64,000 bases of DNA from Dasypus novemcinctus. Its lineage: Eukaryota > Chordata > Mammalia > Cingulata > Dasypodidae. Under the pieces are notes generated by a model, which had not been told where the DNA came from, did not search any database, and worked only from the letters and a program-made list of their open reading frames with translations. Shown here one piece after another: positions 1 through 11,850 of this stretch. The DNA lies in the NCBI RefSeq assembly GCF_030445035.2, contig NC_080704.1, positions 26,888,499-26,952,498 on the forward strand, given 5' to 3'. The translations under genes were made by a program, and so were the position numbers. Every line of letters starts with the position of its first letter. Position 1 is the stretch's first letter.

Positions 1-357
1 GCGGTAGCGCTTGGAGCCGGGCGGGGCCGGTGCAGGCCCCCGCTGCGGGCCGCGGTAGCGCTTGGAGCCGGGCGGGGCCGGTGCAGGCCCCGGCTGCGGG
101 CCGAGGTAGCGCTTGGAGCCGGGCGGGGCCGGTGCAGGCCCCGGCTGCGGGCCGCGGTAGCGCTTGGAGCCGGGCGGGGCCGGTGCAGGCCCCGGCTGCG
201 GGCCGCGGTAGCGCTTGGAGCCGGGCGGGGCCGGTGCAGGCCCCGGCTGCGGGCCGCGGTAGCGCTTGGAGCCGGGCGGGGCCGGTTCAGGCCCCGGCTG
301 CGGGCCGCGGTAGCGCTTGGAGCCGGGCGGGCCCGGGTCAGGCCGCGGCGGGTACGG
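1..357 (+). repeat. 51-bp GC-rich tandem monomers in the LINE-1 5' UTR
   Basis: Seven near-identical 51-bp units start at 1, 52, 103, 154, 205, 256 and 307. More degenerate copies fade out by about 520. Each unit carries the GC-box-like core gggcggggcc, a conserved tagcgcttggagcc block and many CpGs. Position and composition suggest an internal LINE-1 promoter built of monomers, as in mouse L1 families, although the unit is much shorter here. Promoter function is inferred. Because 51 is divisible by 3, one frame stays open as a 17-residue peptide repeat, which I treat as a by-product. Confidence 0.9.
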
Positions 358-1623
358 AGCCGGGCAGGGCCGGTCCAGGCCGCGGTGGCGGGAGGTGGAT
401 GCCGGAGCCGGCTGGGCCGCTGTAGCGAGCGGAGCTGGGCGGAGCCAGGCCAGGCCAAGGCGGCGTGAGGAGCCGGGCAGAGCCGGTCCAAGCCTCCGCG
501 GCGGGCGGAGCCGGGCCTGCGGAGGGGTTTCTGTTTTTTTTTGTTTTTTTTTTTTTTTGTTTGTTTGTTTTTTTTTTTTTAATTTTACTTAAATTTTTTT
601 TTTTTTTTTTTTTTGAGCATCTGCAGTACTGGGGAGTTCGTGGGCCCTGGGCGGCCTATTGGGGGTTTGTGGGAAGGGAGGTGCTTGCAGACCCATTTGG
701 GCAGACAGACGGGGGGGTTTTAGGGCAAAGCGGGGGGAAGTTGTTGTTTTAGATAGTGTTGCAATTGTGACACGTGTGTACCTGTATCTCTCTTCTCCCT
801 ATCCGTTCCCCACCGTTTGCCCATCCTCTTTTTTTTTTCTTCCTTTCTTCTTGCCTTTCTTTTTTCTCTATTATAATTAGTTTGTTTTTTTTTTTTTGTT
901 TTGTTTTGTTTTCGGTTTTCTCTTTCCCTCTTGTCCCTCATCTTCCACTTATTTTTACCTTAATTCAAGTATACAATAGGTGCTACAGGGAACACCTCAC
1001 ATTTGCTGGGTTTTCCCATCCTCCACTGCCTCATTTCTGTGTGAACTGATTTAGGCTACCTACACTATCCCCCTTCCCCTGCATCTTGATATCCACTATC
1101 ATCTACTGTCTCTCCTATATTCCACCCCCCACCTCCCGTTCTTTGATCCACAAAGTGTCTAACTCTTAATTTCTAATACCTTTGTTCTGTTTTCTGTCTA
1201 TTATCCACTCTTGAAACTATTACCTTTCTTTTCTTTTTCCCTCTCTCATGAAAACAATAGCTGTGTAGTTCACACCATATTCCTCCCAAATTCAGTCATC
1301 AACTTCATAAAAGGTACTCTACCTACAGCTATAACTCTATACAATCTACATGAATCTAACCTCCATCCTTCCAGATCTCATATTCCTGCTTTATTAACAT
1401 ACATCACCAATACAACTTTACACTTTTCCCTTGCTTACACAATTGCCTTTCCCCAACACTAATACTTTCCTCTAAAGTGAACTTAACCAACAACAAGTAA
1501 CTAGAATAAGAAGAAAAAAGTGACAAAGAGAAGATATAACACCTGTGCAAAAATAACAACTAATTAACCTCCAAGAGCAGACAAAGAAGCTAAGGAACTG
1601 ATTAAATTCGTCAAAATAAAGAG
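358..1623 (+). promoter_or_regulatory. Remainder of LINE-1 5' UTR
   Basis: CpG-rich sequence continues to about 530. It is followed by long T-rich tracts (about 529-625 and 830-910) and then AT-rich, pyrimidine-biased sequence up to the ORF1 start. The abrupt change from GC-rich monomers to poly-pyrimidine suggests a monomer block joined to a non-monomeric tether, the arrangement known in rodent L1s. No convincing ORF is present; the short frames here are low-complexity. Confidence 0.6.
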
Positions 1624-2592
1624 ATGACCAGAAAGCAACAAAAATCTACGAACCAAACCAATAATCAGGAAAACATGGCTGAATCCAATCAACAAACCAA
1701 TAATCACGAAGGGGAGCAAAACTTGGCACAAGCAATGAAAGATCTCAGAACATTTATCACTGACAAATTTGATGCAGTAATGAAAGAGGTTAACAACATG
1801 AAGACATCACTTGGAGGGGAAATTGCAGACATACGCAAAAACATAACAGATATGATGGGAATGAACACCACAGTTCAAGAAATCAAAAATACACTTGCAG
1901 CAAATAGCAGCAGACTAGAAGAGACAGAGCAGAGAATTAGTGATGTGGAAGACAGTACATCAGAAATCAAACAGATAGTAGAAGGGGTCAATAAGAAGAT
2001 AGAAAAAATCCAATTAGGATTTAGGGACCTGAATGACAATGCAAAATGCTCAAACATACGTATTATAGGCATTCCAGAAGGTGAAGAGAAGGGAAAGGGG
2101 TCAGAAAGAGTGTTGCAGGAAATAATGACTGAAAACTTCCCAAATCTACTGAAAGAGACAGATGTACATATCCAAGAAGCACAGCGCACTCCACAAGTCA
2201 TAAACCCCAACAGGCCCACCCCAAGACATATACTTGTCAAATTATCCAATGCTCAAGACAAAGAGAAGATCCTAAAAGCAGCAAGAGAAAAGAAAACCAT
2301 CACATACAAGGGAAGCTCAATTAGATTAAGTGCTGATTTCTCTTCTGAAACCATGGAGGCAAGAAGACAGTGGTATGATATAGTCAAGGTACTAAAGGAA
2401 AAAAATTTCCAACCAAGAATACTCTACCCAGCTAAACTAGCATTCAAACATGATGGAGAGTTCAAAATATTCGCAGACAAACAGAAACTGAAAGAGTATA
2501 CCAACAAGAAACCTCCCCTTCAAGAAATTCTAAAGGGAGTTCTGCAGGAAGAAAGGAAAAAACAGGAAAGGCAAAGTTGGAGGAGAGTATAA
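1624..2592 (+). CDS. LINE-1 ORF1 protein (RNA-binding nucleic acid chaperone)
   Basis: Encodes 322 residues. ORF1p coats its own L1 mRNA as a trimer and acts as a nucleic-acid chaperone in the cytoplasmic ribonucleoprotein. Seen in the translation: a polar, Asn/Gln-rich N-terminus (1-35); a long heptad-rich region, presumably the trimeric coiled coil (about 37-140); an RRM-like domain opening with [11 protein letters not shown] (145-155) and continuing through RHILVKL (201-207); and a C-terminal domain with ARRQW (246-250) and RILYPAKL (265-272), ending in a basic tail. Human ORF1p is 338 aa, so the length is normal for the family. The start at 1624 (agagATGACC) gives the full N-terminal region; no upstream in-frame ATG extends it. 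The frame is undamaged. The stop at 2590-2592 lies 74 bases before the preferred ORF2 start. Confidence 0.95.
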   Translation: MTRKQQKSTNQTNNQENMAESNQQTNNHEGEQNLAQAMKDLRTFITDKFDAVMKEVNNMKTSLGGEIADIRKNITDMMGMNTTVQEIKNTLAANSSRLEETEQRISDVEDSTSEIKQIVEGVNKKIEKIQLGFRDLNDNAKCSNIRIIGIPEGEEKGKGSERVLQEIMTENFPNLLKETDVHIQEAQRTPQVINPNRPTPRHILVKLSNAQDKEKILKAAREKKTITYKGSSIRLSADFSSETMEARRQWYDIVKVLKEKNFQPRILYPAKLAFKHDGEFKIFADKQKLKEYTNKKPPLQEILKGVLQEERKKQERQSWRRV

Positions 2593-2666
2593 GACCAACA
2601 ACAACAACAAAAAAGACAAAAAAAAATATACAAACAAAATATGACAAACACAAATCCAATCAAAAT

Positions 2667-5600
2667 ATGGCTAACACAAATAATTCCTTGATAGTAATAA
2701 CACTGAATGTCAATGGATTAAACTCACCTATCAAAAGATTCAGACTGGGACACTGGATAAGGAAATATGACCCATCCATATGCTGTCTACAAGAGACACA
2801 TCTTAGACCCAGAGACGCATGGAGATTGAAAGTGAAAGGCTGGAAAACAATCATACAAGCTAACAATAACCAAAAAAAGGCAGGAGTAGCTATATTAATA
2901 TCAGACAAAATAGACTTTAAATGTGAAACAATTGTGAGAGACAAAGAAGGATACTACATTTTAGTCAAAGGGAAAATCTGTCAAGAAGATCGAACAATCA
3001 TAAATATCTATGCCCCTAACAAGGGTGCCTCTAAATACGTCAGGCAAACGCTGGAAAAACTAAGTGAAAGAATAGATACATCTACAATTATAGTGGGGGA
3101 TTTTAATACACCACTATCAATTCTGGACAGAACATCTCAAAAGAGAATCACCAAAGACACAAAACATCTGAATAGTATATTAGAGGAGCTCGATCTAATA
3201 GACATATATAGATCGCTACACCCAAACACAGCAGGATATACATTTTTCTCAAGCGCACATGGATCATTCTCCAAGATAGATCATATGCTAGGCCACAAAG
3301 AAAGGCTGAACGAATTCAGAAAGATTGAAATCATACAAAACATTATCTCTGACCACAGTGGAGTCAAGCTGGAGATTTGCAAGGGAAAGAAGCCCAGATT
3401 TCACACCACGATTTGGAAATTAAACAACACACTCTTAGAAAAACAGTGGGTCAAAGAGGAAATCTCAAAAGAAATCAATGACTACCTTGAAACAAATGAT
3501 AATGATAACACAACATACCAAAATTTATGGGATGCAGCAAAAGCAGTACTGAGAGGGAAGTTTATAGCCATAAATTCATATATCAAAAAAGAAGAAAGAG
3601 CAAAAATTGAAGAACTAACTGCACATTTGAAGGAATTAGAAAAACAACAACAAAGTAACCCAACAGGAAGAAGAAGGAAGGAAATAACAAAGATAAGAGC
3701 AGAACTAAATGAAATAGAAAATAAGAAAGCACTTGAACAGATAAACAAGACCAAGAGCTGGTTTTTTGAGAAGATTAACAAAATTGACAAACCTTTAGCA
3801 ACACTAACAAAGAAAAAAAGAGAGAAGATGCAAATACACAAAATAAGAAATGAGAAAGGCGATATCACCACTGACCCCACAGAAATAAAGACTATCATAA
3901 GAGGATATTTTGAAAAACTATATTCCAACAAAAATGACAATCTAGAGGAAATGGACAAATTCCTAGAAACACATAAACAGCCCATATTGACAAAAGAAGA
4001 AATTGATGATCTTAACAAACCAATCACAAGCAGAGAGATAGAATCAGTTATTAAAAATCTCCCAACTAAGAAGAGCCCAGGGCCAGATGGCTTCACAGGT
4101 GAATTCTATAAAACATTCCGGAAAGAACTGACACCAATCCTGCTGAAACTATTCCAAACCATCGAAACAGAAAGAACATTACCCAACTCCTTCTATGATG
4201 CCAACATTACCCTAGTACCAAAGCCAAACAAAGACATCACAAGAAAGGAAAATTACAGACCAATTTCTCTAATGAACCTAGACGCAAAAATACTTAACAA
4301 AATACTTGCTAATCGTATTCAACAACACATTAAACGAATTATACACCACGACCAAGTGGGATTCATCCCAGGTATGCAAGGATGGTTCAACATAAGAAAA
4401 TCAATCAACGTAATACACCATATAAACAGATTGAAGGAAAAAAATCACATGATTATATCTATTGATGCAGAAAAAGCATTTGACAAAATACAGCACCCTT
4501 TCTTGATAAAAACACTCCAAATGATTGGAATACAAGGAAATTTTTTGAACATGATAAAGAGTATATATGAAAAACCTAAAGCCAATATTGTTTACAATGG
4601 AGAAATCCTAGACTCCTTCCCTCTAAACTCAGGAACAAGACAAGGATGCCCACTGTCGCCGCTCCTATTTAACATTGTCTTAGAAGTACTTGCTCGAGCA
4701 CTGAGGCAAGAACCAGAAATAAAAGGCATTCAAATTGGAAAGGAAGAAGTCAAAATTTCATTATTTGCAGATGACATGATCCTATACATAGAAAACCCTG
4801 AGAGATCTACAACGAAGATTCTAGAACTCATAAATGAGTTTAGTAAAGTCGCAGGTTATAAGATCAATGCGCAAAAATCAGTAGCATTTCTGTACACCAA
4901 TAATGAGCAAGATCAGGAGGAAATCAAGAAACAAATACCATTCACAATAGTAAATAAAAAAATCAAATACTTAGGAATAAATTTAACTAAAGAGGTAAAG
5001 AACTTATACACTGAGAACTATACAAGATTGTTCAAGGAAATCAAAGAAGACCTAAATAAATGGAAGACTATTCCTTGTTCATGGATAGGAAGACTGAACA
5101 TTATTAAGATGTCTATCCTACCAAAATTGATCTACACATTCAATGCAATCCCAATAAAAATCAATGCAGCCTTCTTTAAGGAATTAGAAAAACTAACTAT
5201 GAAATTTATTTGGAAAGGAAAGAGACCCCGAATAGCCAAAGACATACTGAAAAAGAAAAACGAAATTGGAGGAATCACACTACCTGACTTCAAAACATAC
5301 TATAAAGCTACGGTGGTGAAAACAGCATGGTATTGGCATAAGGAGAGACATATAGACCAATGGAATCGAATTGAAAGCTCTGATATAGAACCTCACATAT
5401 ACAACCACATAATATTCGATAAAGCCACCAAACCCTCTCAACTGGGAGAGAGTGGCCTATTCAACAAATGGTGTCTGGAGAACTGGATAGCCATATGTAG
5501 AAGAATGAAAGAGGATTACCATCTCACACCTTATACAAAGATCAACTCAAGATGGATCAAAGACCTAAATATAAAAGCCAAGACCATAAAAACCTTAGAA

Positions 5601-6485
5601 AGCAGTGTAGGGAAACATCTACAGGACCTTGTAATAGGTAATGGATTTATGAATATCTCACCAAAAGCACGAGCAGCAAAAGAACTAATAGATAAATGGG
5701 ACTTCCTCAAAATTAAAGCCTTCTGCACCTCAAAGGAGTTTGTCAAGAAAGTAAAAAGGGAGCCCACACAGTGGGAGAAAATATTTGGCAATCATATATC
5801 TGATAAGAAACTTATAACTTGCATATATAAAGAACTCCTACATCTTGAAAATAAAAAGATAAACAATCCATTTAAAAAATGGGAAAAAGACTTAAACAGA
5901 CACTTCTCCGAAGAAGAAATACAAATGGCAAGAAAGCACATGAAAAAATGTTCCAAATCTCTAGCTATCAGGGAAATGCAAATCAAAACCACAATGAGAT
6001 ACCATCTTACACCCATAAGATTGGCAGCTATGAAAAAAACAGAAGAATACAAGTGCTGGAGAGGATGTGAAGGAAGGGGAACACTCATCCACTGCTGGTG
6101 GGAATGCAGAAGGATCCAACCATTCTGGAGAACAGTATGGCGGTTTCTCAAAAAACTAGCCATAGATTTGCCATATGACCCAGCAATACCACTGCTGGGA
6201 ATATACCCAGCAGAACTGAAAACAAGAACACAAACCAATATATGTACACCAATGTTCATAGCAGCATTGTTCACTATTGCCAAAAGTTGGAATCAACCCA
6301 AATGCCCATCAACAGACGAGTGGATCAATAAAATGTGGTATATACACACAATGGAATACTACTCGGCTGTAAGAACAAACACACTACAAACACATGTGAT
6401 AACATGGATGAATCTTGAGAACCTTATGTTGAGTGAAGCAACCCAGACATTGAAGGACAAATACTACATGACCTCAATGATATGA
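2667..6485 (+). CDS. LINE-1 ORF2 protein (endonuclease and reverse transcriptase)
   Basis: Encodes 1272 residues from ATG 2667. The frame is also open back to an ATG at 2577 that overlaps ORF1 by 16 nt, but the start at 2667 ([17 protein letters not shown]) gives family length and numbering. ORF2p nicks target DNA and primes reverse transcription of L1 RNA. Endonuclease residues are all present: N14, E43, Y115, D145, N147, D205, H230. In the RT domain, motif A Asp is D600 (SIDAEKAFD) and the catalytic FADD has D702 and D703. The C-terminal Cys-rich segment is intact (C1130, C1134, H1142, C1143, C1147). The spacer 2593-2666 is very A-rich; translation probably depends on termination-reinitiation, as in other L1s (inference). 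No stops or frameshifts are present. Confidence 0.95.
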   Translation: MANTNNSLIVITLNVNGLNSPIKRFRLGHWIRKYDPSICCLQETHLRPRDAWRLKVKGWKTIIQANNNQKKAGVAILISDKIDFKCETIVRDKEGYYILVKGKICQEDRTIINIYAPNKGASKYVRQTLEKLSERIDTSTIIVGDFNTPLSILDRTSQKRITKDTKHLNSILEELDLIDIYRSLHPNTAGYTFFSSAHGSFSKIDHMLGHKERLNEFRKIEIIQNIISDHSGVKLEICKGKKPRFHTTIWKLNNTLLEKQWVKEEISKEINDYLETNDNDNTTYQNLWDAAKAVLRGKFIAINSYIKKEERAKIEELTAHLKELEKQQQSNPTGRRRKEITKIRAELNEIENKKALEQINKTKSWFFEKINKIDKPLATLTKKKREKMQIHKIRNEKGDITTDPTEIKTIIRGYFEKLYSNKNDNLEEMDKFLETHKQPILTKEEIDDLNKPITSREIESVIKNLPTKKSPGPDGFTGEFYKTFRKELTPILLKLFQTIETERTLPNSFYDANITLVPKPNKDITRKENYRPISLMNLDAKILNKILANRIQQHIKRIIHHDQVGFIPGMQGWFNIRKSINVIHHINRLKEKNHMIISIDAEKAFDKIQHPFLIKTLQMIGIQGNFLNMIKSIYEKPKANIVYNGEILDSFPLNSGTRQGCPLSPLLFNIVLEVLARALRQEPEIKGIQIGKEEVKISLFADDMILYIENPERSTTKILELINEFSKVAGYKINAQKSVAFLYTNNEQDQEEIKKQIPFTIVNKKIKYLGINLTKEVKNLYTENYTRLFKEIKEDLNKWKTIPCSWIGRLNIIKMSILPKLIYTFNAIPIKINAAFFKELEKLTMKFIWKGKRPRIAKDILKKKNEIGGITLPDFKTYYKATVVKTAWYWHKERHIDQWNRIESSDIEPHIYNHIIFDKATKPSQLGESGLFNKWCLENWIAICRRMKEDYHLTPYTKINSRWIKDLNIKAKTIKTLESSVGKHLQDLVIGNGFMNISPKARAAKELIDKWDFLKIKAFCTSKEFVKKVKREPTQWEKIFGNHISDKKLITCIYKELLHLENKKINNPFKKWEKDLNRHFSEEEIQMARKHMKKCSKSLAIREMQIKTTMRYHLTPIRLAAMKKTEEYKCWRGCEGRGTLIHCWWECRRIQPFWRTVWRFLKKLAIDLPYDPAIPLLGIYPAELKTRTQTNICTPMFIAALFTIAKSWNQPKCPSTDEWINKMWYIHTMEYYSAVRTNTLQTHVITWMNLENLMLSEATQTLKDKYYMTSMI

Positions 6486-9260
6486 AATAAACAAGCTGCC
6501 CTAGATAGCAAGAGACTGAACGATAGGCTTGCAGGAAATCGGAGGGTGGAGGAAGGATATGAGCCGATGTCTGCAGGGGTGGAATTTAAGACGAGATGGT
6601 GGTAAGTATGAACACAAAGAAGAGATAAAAGGGGGGCAAGGGGTTGCCTTTGCTTGGGGCTTTGCGGGTTTGAGGGTGGCTGGGGAGGGACGGGTGGGTA
6701 ACGTTGCCCAAAAGTGGGGGGAGGGAGGGGTAGCATACGAACCAGGAGAGGGTCAGGTGTTGGTGGAGAGTAAAATGCCGAGAAAATCATATCAAAATAT
6801 AATAAAGAGGGTTACCTGTTTAGAATGCTCGGAGGGGAGGGTCTGATGCAGGACGGGCTCCTGGGGAATGTCTAAATGCTCATTCTGCCAGAGTGGGTGA
6901 CACCATGGGGTAGAAACCCAAGTAGTGAGAGTGGGGGTGGACCCACATCCTGGGGAGGACTAATGCCATCCAATAGAGGGAAATGTATCCCTCGAGAGAA
7001 AGGGTGGCTCCCAGGGCATTGGGGCAGTTGAGCAAGTTAGGCCCTGAACACTATTCCATCTATCTCTGGAAGTGGCTCCTCAGGAAACGGAGGTTGGCTA
7101 TCACTGAGGGCACTAAGGTGGAAGGGAAAATGGACGTTAAATGTGTGGAACCAAAGTAAATGGGGGGTAAGAGAGGAGTTTCTTGAGAGTACACAAGGAT
7201 GGATATAAAACATGTAATATTACACCATAACATATAGGAGATGACAGACTGATAATGTAAACCATAATGTAAAACATAGGATAACTAAAAATGTAAAGAA
7301 CTGTGTATCCTAAAGTATGCACCATAATGTAAATACAGATGTCACCTTGTTAGAAAGCTAATGTCTCAGACTCTGTACATCACTTTAAGTAAATATGATA
7401 TGAATAGGGCGTAAGAGTATCACTGTGGAAGGGAAAAGGTTTTCTGGTGGATGTGTGGGAGTGCTGTATATTATATATATACATTGCTGTGGTCTAGGAC
7501 TCCTGTGAAGAAAAGCTGAATAATTAGGGGGGGGGGGGGGGAAAATAGGATGTGGAAATTTTTTCAAGTCAACATTCTTTATCTAAGTTCTTTATCTAAC
7601 TTTATCCAAGTTCTTTATCTATCCTTTAAACTCATCGCTATATGCCATTCCCTAGTAAGGGACCATGACATTATATTGGGCTTCAAATTTCGGGGAGTTC
7701 TGGATCACAGAGTGTTTCAACAATGGCAATGGAGGGATACTGGTATGGGATACCAATGACAGATGATATATGACTGACAGGGAGCTGTACAGAACATATG
7801 TCCAGGGTGCATGGTAATGTTTGGATATACTCATAGTGGCAACAATTAAAAACCACAGTAGGGGGGGTACTGGGTTCCCGGCCAGTGGTGCTCTGTCGTG
7901 GTCCCTAGGGGAGCAGCGACAGTCTCCCAGGTACAGTGGTGGGGACCGGGAGGGAGTGAGGGTTCAACAGTGAGCCCCTGATACTAATGACTATGCTTGT
8001 GAGCTGATAAACCCAAAATAATAACAAGGCCTAGAGCAACTTTGTGCCTGGGAATTTCCTTCTGTCAGCCTTCATGTTATTCAAATGTGGCCAGTCTCGA
8101 AGCCAAACTCAGCATGTAAATGCAATGCCTTCCCCCCAGCGTGGGACATGACACCCGGGGATGAGCCTCCCTGGCAACGAGGGACCACTATCAACTACCA
8201 ACTGATGATGCAACTGGAAAATGACCTTATACGGAAGGTTCAATGCGGATCAGCAGAATATCCATGTCTACATAAAATACCATGACTTTAAAATGCTGTT
8301 TGACCTAAAGTAAGGGGGAAATGGAAAGGAGAAATGAGTTTATATGGCTACGAGTTTCTAAAAAAGAGTCTGGAGGCTGGCAGAAGGTTTGCCCTCACGC
8401 ACAACTGAGCAGAGTCAGAGAGACAGATAAAGCAGATACAACCCCCAGATATTGGTTCCTTTGAGGGCTAAAGAGACCCATGGGAGTTATGGTCATGGCC
8501 GATGGGGTTAACTACCAGGGCAGATGGCCCCTCTTTGGAAATGGTGTTTATGTGTGATGAATCTGGACTCAGATGGGATCTCCCTTCATAAGACTTTCAT
8601 GCTAATGTGCTGGAGGTGCAGTTAATGTTGGGGTTTAAGATATATTTAGGGGATTTGAATCTCTGGACTGACAATGTGATAGCCAGATCCTGAGCCTCAA
8701 CAGACTCCAGCACCTACAATCTGATTTATTGGACTTACCACATTCAGCTAAGATGGAGGTGAAGGACAACCACCACACCATGGAGCCTAGAGTGATTACA
8801 ACTGAAAATGGGAGGATTGCATCCAGCATCCAGGTGGAATCTGAGCCTCCTCTTGACATAAAGGTGCAATGGACACAACCAATCCAGTGTCCACATAGAA
8901 GAGGTGGCATTGGATTGGGAAAAGTGGACATAATGGACAAAGGGTATGGGGAAAGGCAGGAAGAGATGAGAGGTGGAGGCGTCTTCGGGACATGGAGCTG
9001 CCCTGGATGGTGCTTCAGAGGTAATCACCGGACATTGTAAATCCTCACAGGGCCTACATGATAAATAGAGGAGAGTATGGGCCATGATGTGAACCAATGT
9101 ATATGAGGTGCAGAGGTGCCCAAAGATGTACTTACCAAATCCAATGGATGTGTCATGATGATGGGAACGAGTGTTGTTGGGGGGGGGGGGAGAGGGGGGG
9201 TGGGGGGGTGGGGTTGAATGGGACCTCACATATATATTTTTAATGTAATATTATTACAAA
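6486..9260 (+). other. Unusually long LINE-1 3' UTR
   Basis: About 2.8 kb lies between the ORF2 stop and the poly-A tail, with no open reading frame worth reporting. It includes a G homopolymer near 7526-7541 and a final G-rich block. The last 0.9-1.0 kb (from about 8320) is the part shared with the truncated copies at 10813, 16219, 29491 and 51624(-), so at least that part belongs to the element. The stretch 6486-8300 has no second copy here that I can align with confidence, so a hidden junction is possible. Confidence 0.65.
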
Positions 9261-9269
9261 GTCAATAAA
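9174..9269 (+). promoter_or_regulatory. G-rich 3' UTR block and polyadenylation signal
   Basis: Four or more runs of at least four G (9179-9213) are separated by one to four bases, a pattern that could fold as a G-quadruplex. AATAAA follows at 9264-9269 and then poly-A. Corresponding G-rich blocks recur in the other 3' ends at about 11757-11785, 17220-17250, 21568-21601 and 30388-30415, which fits the known polypurine tract of L1 3' UTRs. Quadruplex folding is inferred only from the G runs. Confidence 0.65.
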
Positions 9270-9303
9270 AAAAAAAATTAAAAAAAAAAAAAAAAAAAAA
9301 AAA

Positions 9304-9580
9304 CTTTATGAATACAAATACAAATAAACTAGAGAGATAGAAACAGAATAGCAGCTATGTACAGCAAGGGAAGCATAGAGAGATTGAGAAGTGATGAGGT
9401 TTTTGTTTTTTGTTCATTATTATTATTATTGGAATAATGAAAATGCTTTAAAATGATTGAAGTGATGAATTCACAACTATGTGATTATGCCTAATACCAC
9501 TGATTGCACACTTTGGATGGATTTATGCTTTATTACTATGTATCAATAAAATTGATTTGTTTAAAAAAGAAAAAAAATAT
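9304..9580 (+). mobile_element. Older LINE-1 3'-end fragment
   Basis: AT-rich sequence typical of an L1 terminus, ending in atcaataaaattgatttgttt and A-rich DNA. It aligns by eye with 36700-36950, sharing gcagctatgtacagca-like, gattgaagtgatgaat and cactttggat blocks. It directly abuts the poly-A of the full-length element, so the young L1 may have inserted into or beside it. Confidence 0.6.
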
Positions 9581-10812
9581 ATTCTGAACTCAGAAAAAAA
9601 AGATTAAAAAAAGACTAATGGAGAACAGTGAACAAATTCCCATCTGTATATGCATCAAAGGAATTTTACAGTTAGACATCATAGTAAGCTGAATAAAAGG
9701 GATGATGTCACATGGGGGATTTCTCACAAGTCACAACAGAGGTTCTAGTAGTTTCTAATTAGCCTTAAAATATATAGGGAAAAAAGAGTCTCCATGAGAA
9801 ATCCACTAGGTCAAAGATCCCTGCTTGGAGGGAGGGAATGACATTGACCCTGGAAATGTTCTAATAGTAAACTTATCTCTAAGACGACAAGGGGGTTACA
9901 AACACAGAGAGAATGAAGGCAGTCACATATCTGGTAGAGTCTGACTCCAAAACCTGTGGTTGTAAGTAAGAGGAGGAGGAGAAGGTTTCACACCCCCATG
10001 TCCTTCTGGGAAGGTAAACTCCCCACTATGAGGGAAACTATGAGACCACAGCCTATAGCATAGGACCAAGGGGAGTGTTTGATATGTGAAATGTGGATAA
10101 GGAAATGCCACTGCAGTGCCTACAACAAAGGGGAGAGTGAGGGAAAGAGCTGTAGTCAGACACATTGCTGAAAGTTTGCATTGAGTAGGAAGTTGAACAT
10201 ACCCCTTGAGGTTAGGAGAATTAGAAGGAGCTCCAAAGGCCAGAACAATAAATGCCAAGGACCCCAAATTCTAAAGTGACATTCCGTACTATCTTGCCAA
10301 AAACTGAGCACACTTAATTTACAGTCATTTGCACATTGCCGACCTCAGAGATGTAGAGAAATGAGCTGGGAAAAGGATGAAAGAATATTTGGGGAGAGTT
10401 GTCTATATTTTCTTCCCCATCATCAGTCAGGCCTCCTTAACCTCTCTCAAATATCATAATGAAACACTTTATGTTTCATTATGGGAGGTCCTGGTGGGGA
10501 AATGCCACATTTATATCCCAAATGACCGTCTTAAGCGTGTGCACTACTTTGAGCTGGGCATCAGCTGACCACTTGTATTTTTCAGTCTTTTCTTTAAGAA
10601 TCCACATCCTCTTTCAAAGGCACCTGTTACCTGGGGATGATACAAGGCATGAATGGTCCAGCGAATGTTTAATGAAGTGGCCCACTATTGGCTTTGTTGG
10701 TACGAAAGTAGCACCATTGTGTGATTGGATGAGGTGGATGAATTCCCATCTAAAACACAGTCCAAGAACAAAAAATAAAGAAAAAAACCACACTCCAAGA
10801 AAGAGTCCTTGC

Positions 10813-11850
10813 AAAAGGACTAAGGAGTTTATATGCCTATGAGTCTCCAAAAAAGAGTGGGGAGGTCATCAGAGGGGTCACGCTTACACACACCTCAGCA
10901 AGGTCCCAGAGACAGTCAAAGTAGATACAACCCCAAAGACTGGTTCTCCTGAGGCCTACAGAGACCCACAGGTTCTATGGTCATGGCAGATGGCTCTGGA
11001 GTTCAGTGCCATGTCAGTTGGCCCTACTTTGGAATTTGTGTTCCTGAGTGTGATGGAGTTGGACTCAGATGTGACCTTTCTGAGTCCTCTTCTGTCACTT
11101 TTATTGGACCTGTGGTTGGCACTGTGGTTGGTATATACTCAGGAGACCTGAATCTCTGGACTTTCCATGTGACAGCTAGGCCCTGAGCCTCAGCAGACTT
11201 GCAACTCCTACCCTCTGGATTATTGGACTTACCCCAGCCAGCTAACATGGAGGTGAAGAAGGTCAACCACCACACCAGGGAGCCAAGTGTGCCTACAACT
11301 GCAAGCAGAAGAATTGCAGCCATCATCCATGTGAAATCTAAGCCCACTCTCGATATAGAGGTGGAGTGGACATCACCATCCCAGGGTCCACAGGATGAAG
11401 GAATAGAGTATGGATTAGAGTGGACTTACTGATATTCTACTATGGAAGTACTGTGATTAGTAATGGAAGAAATTGTAGCATTGATGTGGAGAAAGTGATC
11501 ATGGTAGCTGCTGAGGGTAGGGAGAGGGAAGAAGAGATATGATGTGGGGGCATTTTCAAGACTTAGAGTTGTCCTGGGTGGTACTGCAGGGACAGATGCT
11601 GGACATTATATGTCCTGCAATGGCCCACTGGGTGCACTGGGGGAGAGTGTAAACTACAATGTAAACCATTATCCATGTGGTGCAGTAGTGCTCCAAAATG
11701 TATTCACCAAAGGCAATGAATGTCCCACGATGATGAAAGAGGTTGTTGATGTGGGAGGAGTGGGGTGAGGGGGAAGGGCGGTATATGGGGACATCTTATA
11801 TTTTTTTTAACGTAATATTTTTTAAAAATAGAGAAAAAAAGAAAAAAGAA
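10813..11850 (+). mobile_element. 5'-truncated LINE-1 3' end with 16-bp TSD
   Basis: Homologous to the last kilobase of the full-length L1 (from about 8330) but of a diverged subfamily. Flanked by a perfect 16-bp duplication aagaaagagtccttgc at 10797-10812 and 11851-11866. The matching empty site is visible in array copy 3 near 27015-27035 (cacagtccaactaagagtccttgcatatta), so insertion followed the array duplication. Confidence 0.9.

Larger units (their letters stand above)
1..9303 (+). mobile_element. Near-complete LINE-1 retrotransposon with both ORFs intact
   Basis: A single + strand LINE-1 runs from the first base to a poly-A tail ending near 9303. The order is canonical: GC-rich 5' UTR (1-1623), ORF1 (1624-2592), A-rich inter-ORF spacer, ORF2 (2667-6485), 3' UTR with G-rich tracts, AATAAA at 9264-9269 and poly-A. 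Neither ORF has a stop or frameshift, so this looks like a young and possibly retrotransposition-competent copy. The 5' end may lie outside the window because the sequence begins exactly on a monomer boundary. For that reason the flanking target-site duplication cannot be tested. At about 9.3 kb it is longer than a human L1 (about 6 kb), because of the 1.6 kb 5' UTR and 2.8 kb 3' UTR. Confidence 0.93.

Noticed and set aside
1-357. CRISPR-like or minisatellite gene array
   Set aside because: Units are contiguous without spacers and head an intact L1; an L1 5' UTR explains them.
720-941. Antisense 73-codon frame in the L1 5' UTR, as a possible ORF0-like gene
   Set aside because: Its composition is only Lys/Arg from poly-pyrimidine DNA, with no resemblance to a protein and no conservation to test.
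1875-2249. Antisense 124-codon frame across ORF1
   Set aside because: It is the reverse complement of the coiled-coil coding strand; there is no independent signal.
8744-9229. 161-codon minus-strand frame, repeated at 21191-21616
   Set aside because: It lies inside the L1 3' end and is shared only because the L1 is shared.
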